A stretch of DNA of 64,000 nucleotides from Argyresthia goedartella (lineage: Eukaryota; Arthropoda; Insecta; Lepidoptera; Argyresthiidae): contig OX463813.1 in NCBI GenBank assembly GCA_949825045.1, positions 9,238,001 through 9,302,000 on the forward strand, read 5' to 3'. Each line of letters begins with the position of its first letter. Within the stretch, counting starts at the first letter, position 1. Shown in pieces: positions 63,786 through 64,000 of the stretch. Under the pieces are notes generated by a model. The model had not been told where the DNA came from. It saw only the letters and a program-made list of their open reading frames with translations, and searched no databases. The position numbers and the translations under genes are program-made.

Positions 63786-64000
63786 AGACCGATTTGAATA
63801 GATAGCATCATTTTAAAACAGTTATCAAACGAGCATAATGTACTGAGTTGTATCAAAATACTGAGAGTTGACGTCATGAAATATTTTTTTTATTTACACA
63901 AAATGATTTGTAAAAAAAAACAACGACTGTGAAGCTCAATTTAATTTTTGTAGTTAATTTGGATATACTATATTTTAACTATTTGGTTAGGTCCTGCGAG

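Overview
The window looks like nuclear DNA of a moth or butterfly (Lepidoptera). It is AT-rich and intron-bearing, with almost no open reading frames except those of transposable elements. Several interspersed repeats have a style I know from lepidopteran genomes: the repeat opening with GGGTTCCGTAC, tRNA-derived SINEs, and LINE tails with 'gctcgcctttgtac'. No bacterial, organellar or free-virus organisation is visible.

The only host gene I can reconstruct is on the + strand. It has six exons at 17633-17761, 18821-18952, 23232-23348, 23724-23926, 28633-28796 and 39370-39449. Joined with consistent phases and GT-AG junctions they encode a 274-residue type I membrane protein of the LAMP (lysosome-associated membrane glycoprotein) family. 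It has a signal peptide, four lumenal cysteines, one transmembrane helix and a short basic tail with a YDTM sorting motif. The 825-bp coding sequence is spread over almost 22 kb because transposons fill the introns. Intron 4 also carries three extra degenerate copies of the 3' half of exon 4, and intron 5 carries a partial copy of exon 5.

Layout. 1-17.6 kb: upstream non-coding DNA with MITEs, SINEs, a transposase 5' fragment, a GC-rich fold-back and a virtually identical 840-bp tandem duplication. 17.6-39.5 kb: the LAMP gene. Intron 1 holds a 562-bp TIR element and intron 2 a LINE. Intron 4 holds the exon-4 copies, GATA/GACA satellite and an internally deleted Ty3/gypsy element. Intron 5 holds a transposase interrupted by a SINE, a decayed RT and a nearly complete LINE. 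39.5-45.5 kb: AT-rich with one MITE. 45.6-48.4 kb: an intact 951-codon reverse transcriptase/endonuclease ORF whose catalytic YxDD box reads YLDY. 49.9-52.0 kb: a decayed element with a different RT and endonuclease-like domain. 52.4-55.1 kb: an IS630/Tc1-type DNA transposon with 21-bp TIRs and a nested LINE fragment. 55-64 kb: more SINEs, LINE tails, a small minisatellite and a perfect 30-bp hairpin.

Apart from LAMP, nearly everything interpretable is mobile-element sequence at different stages of decay. Family names rest on motifs read by eye; no database search was run.
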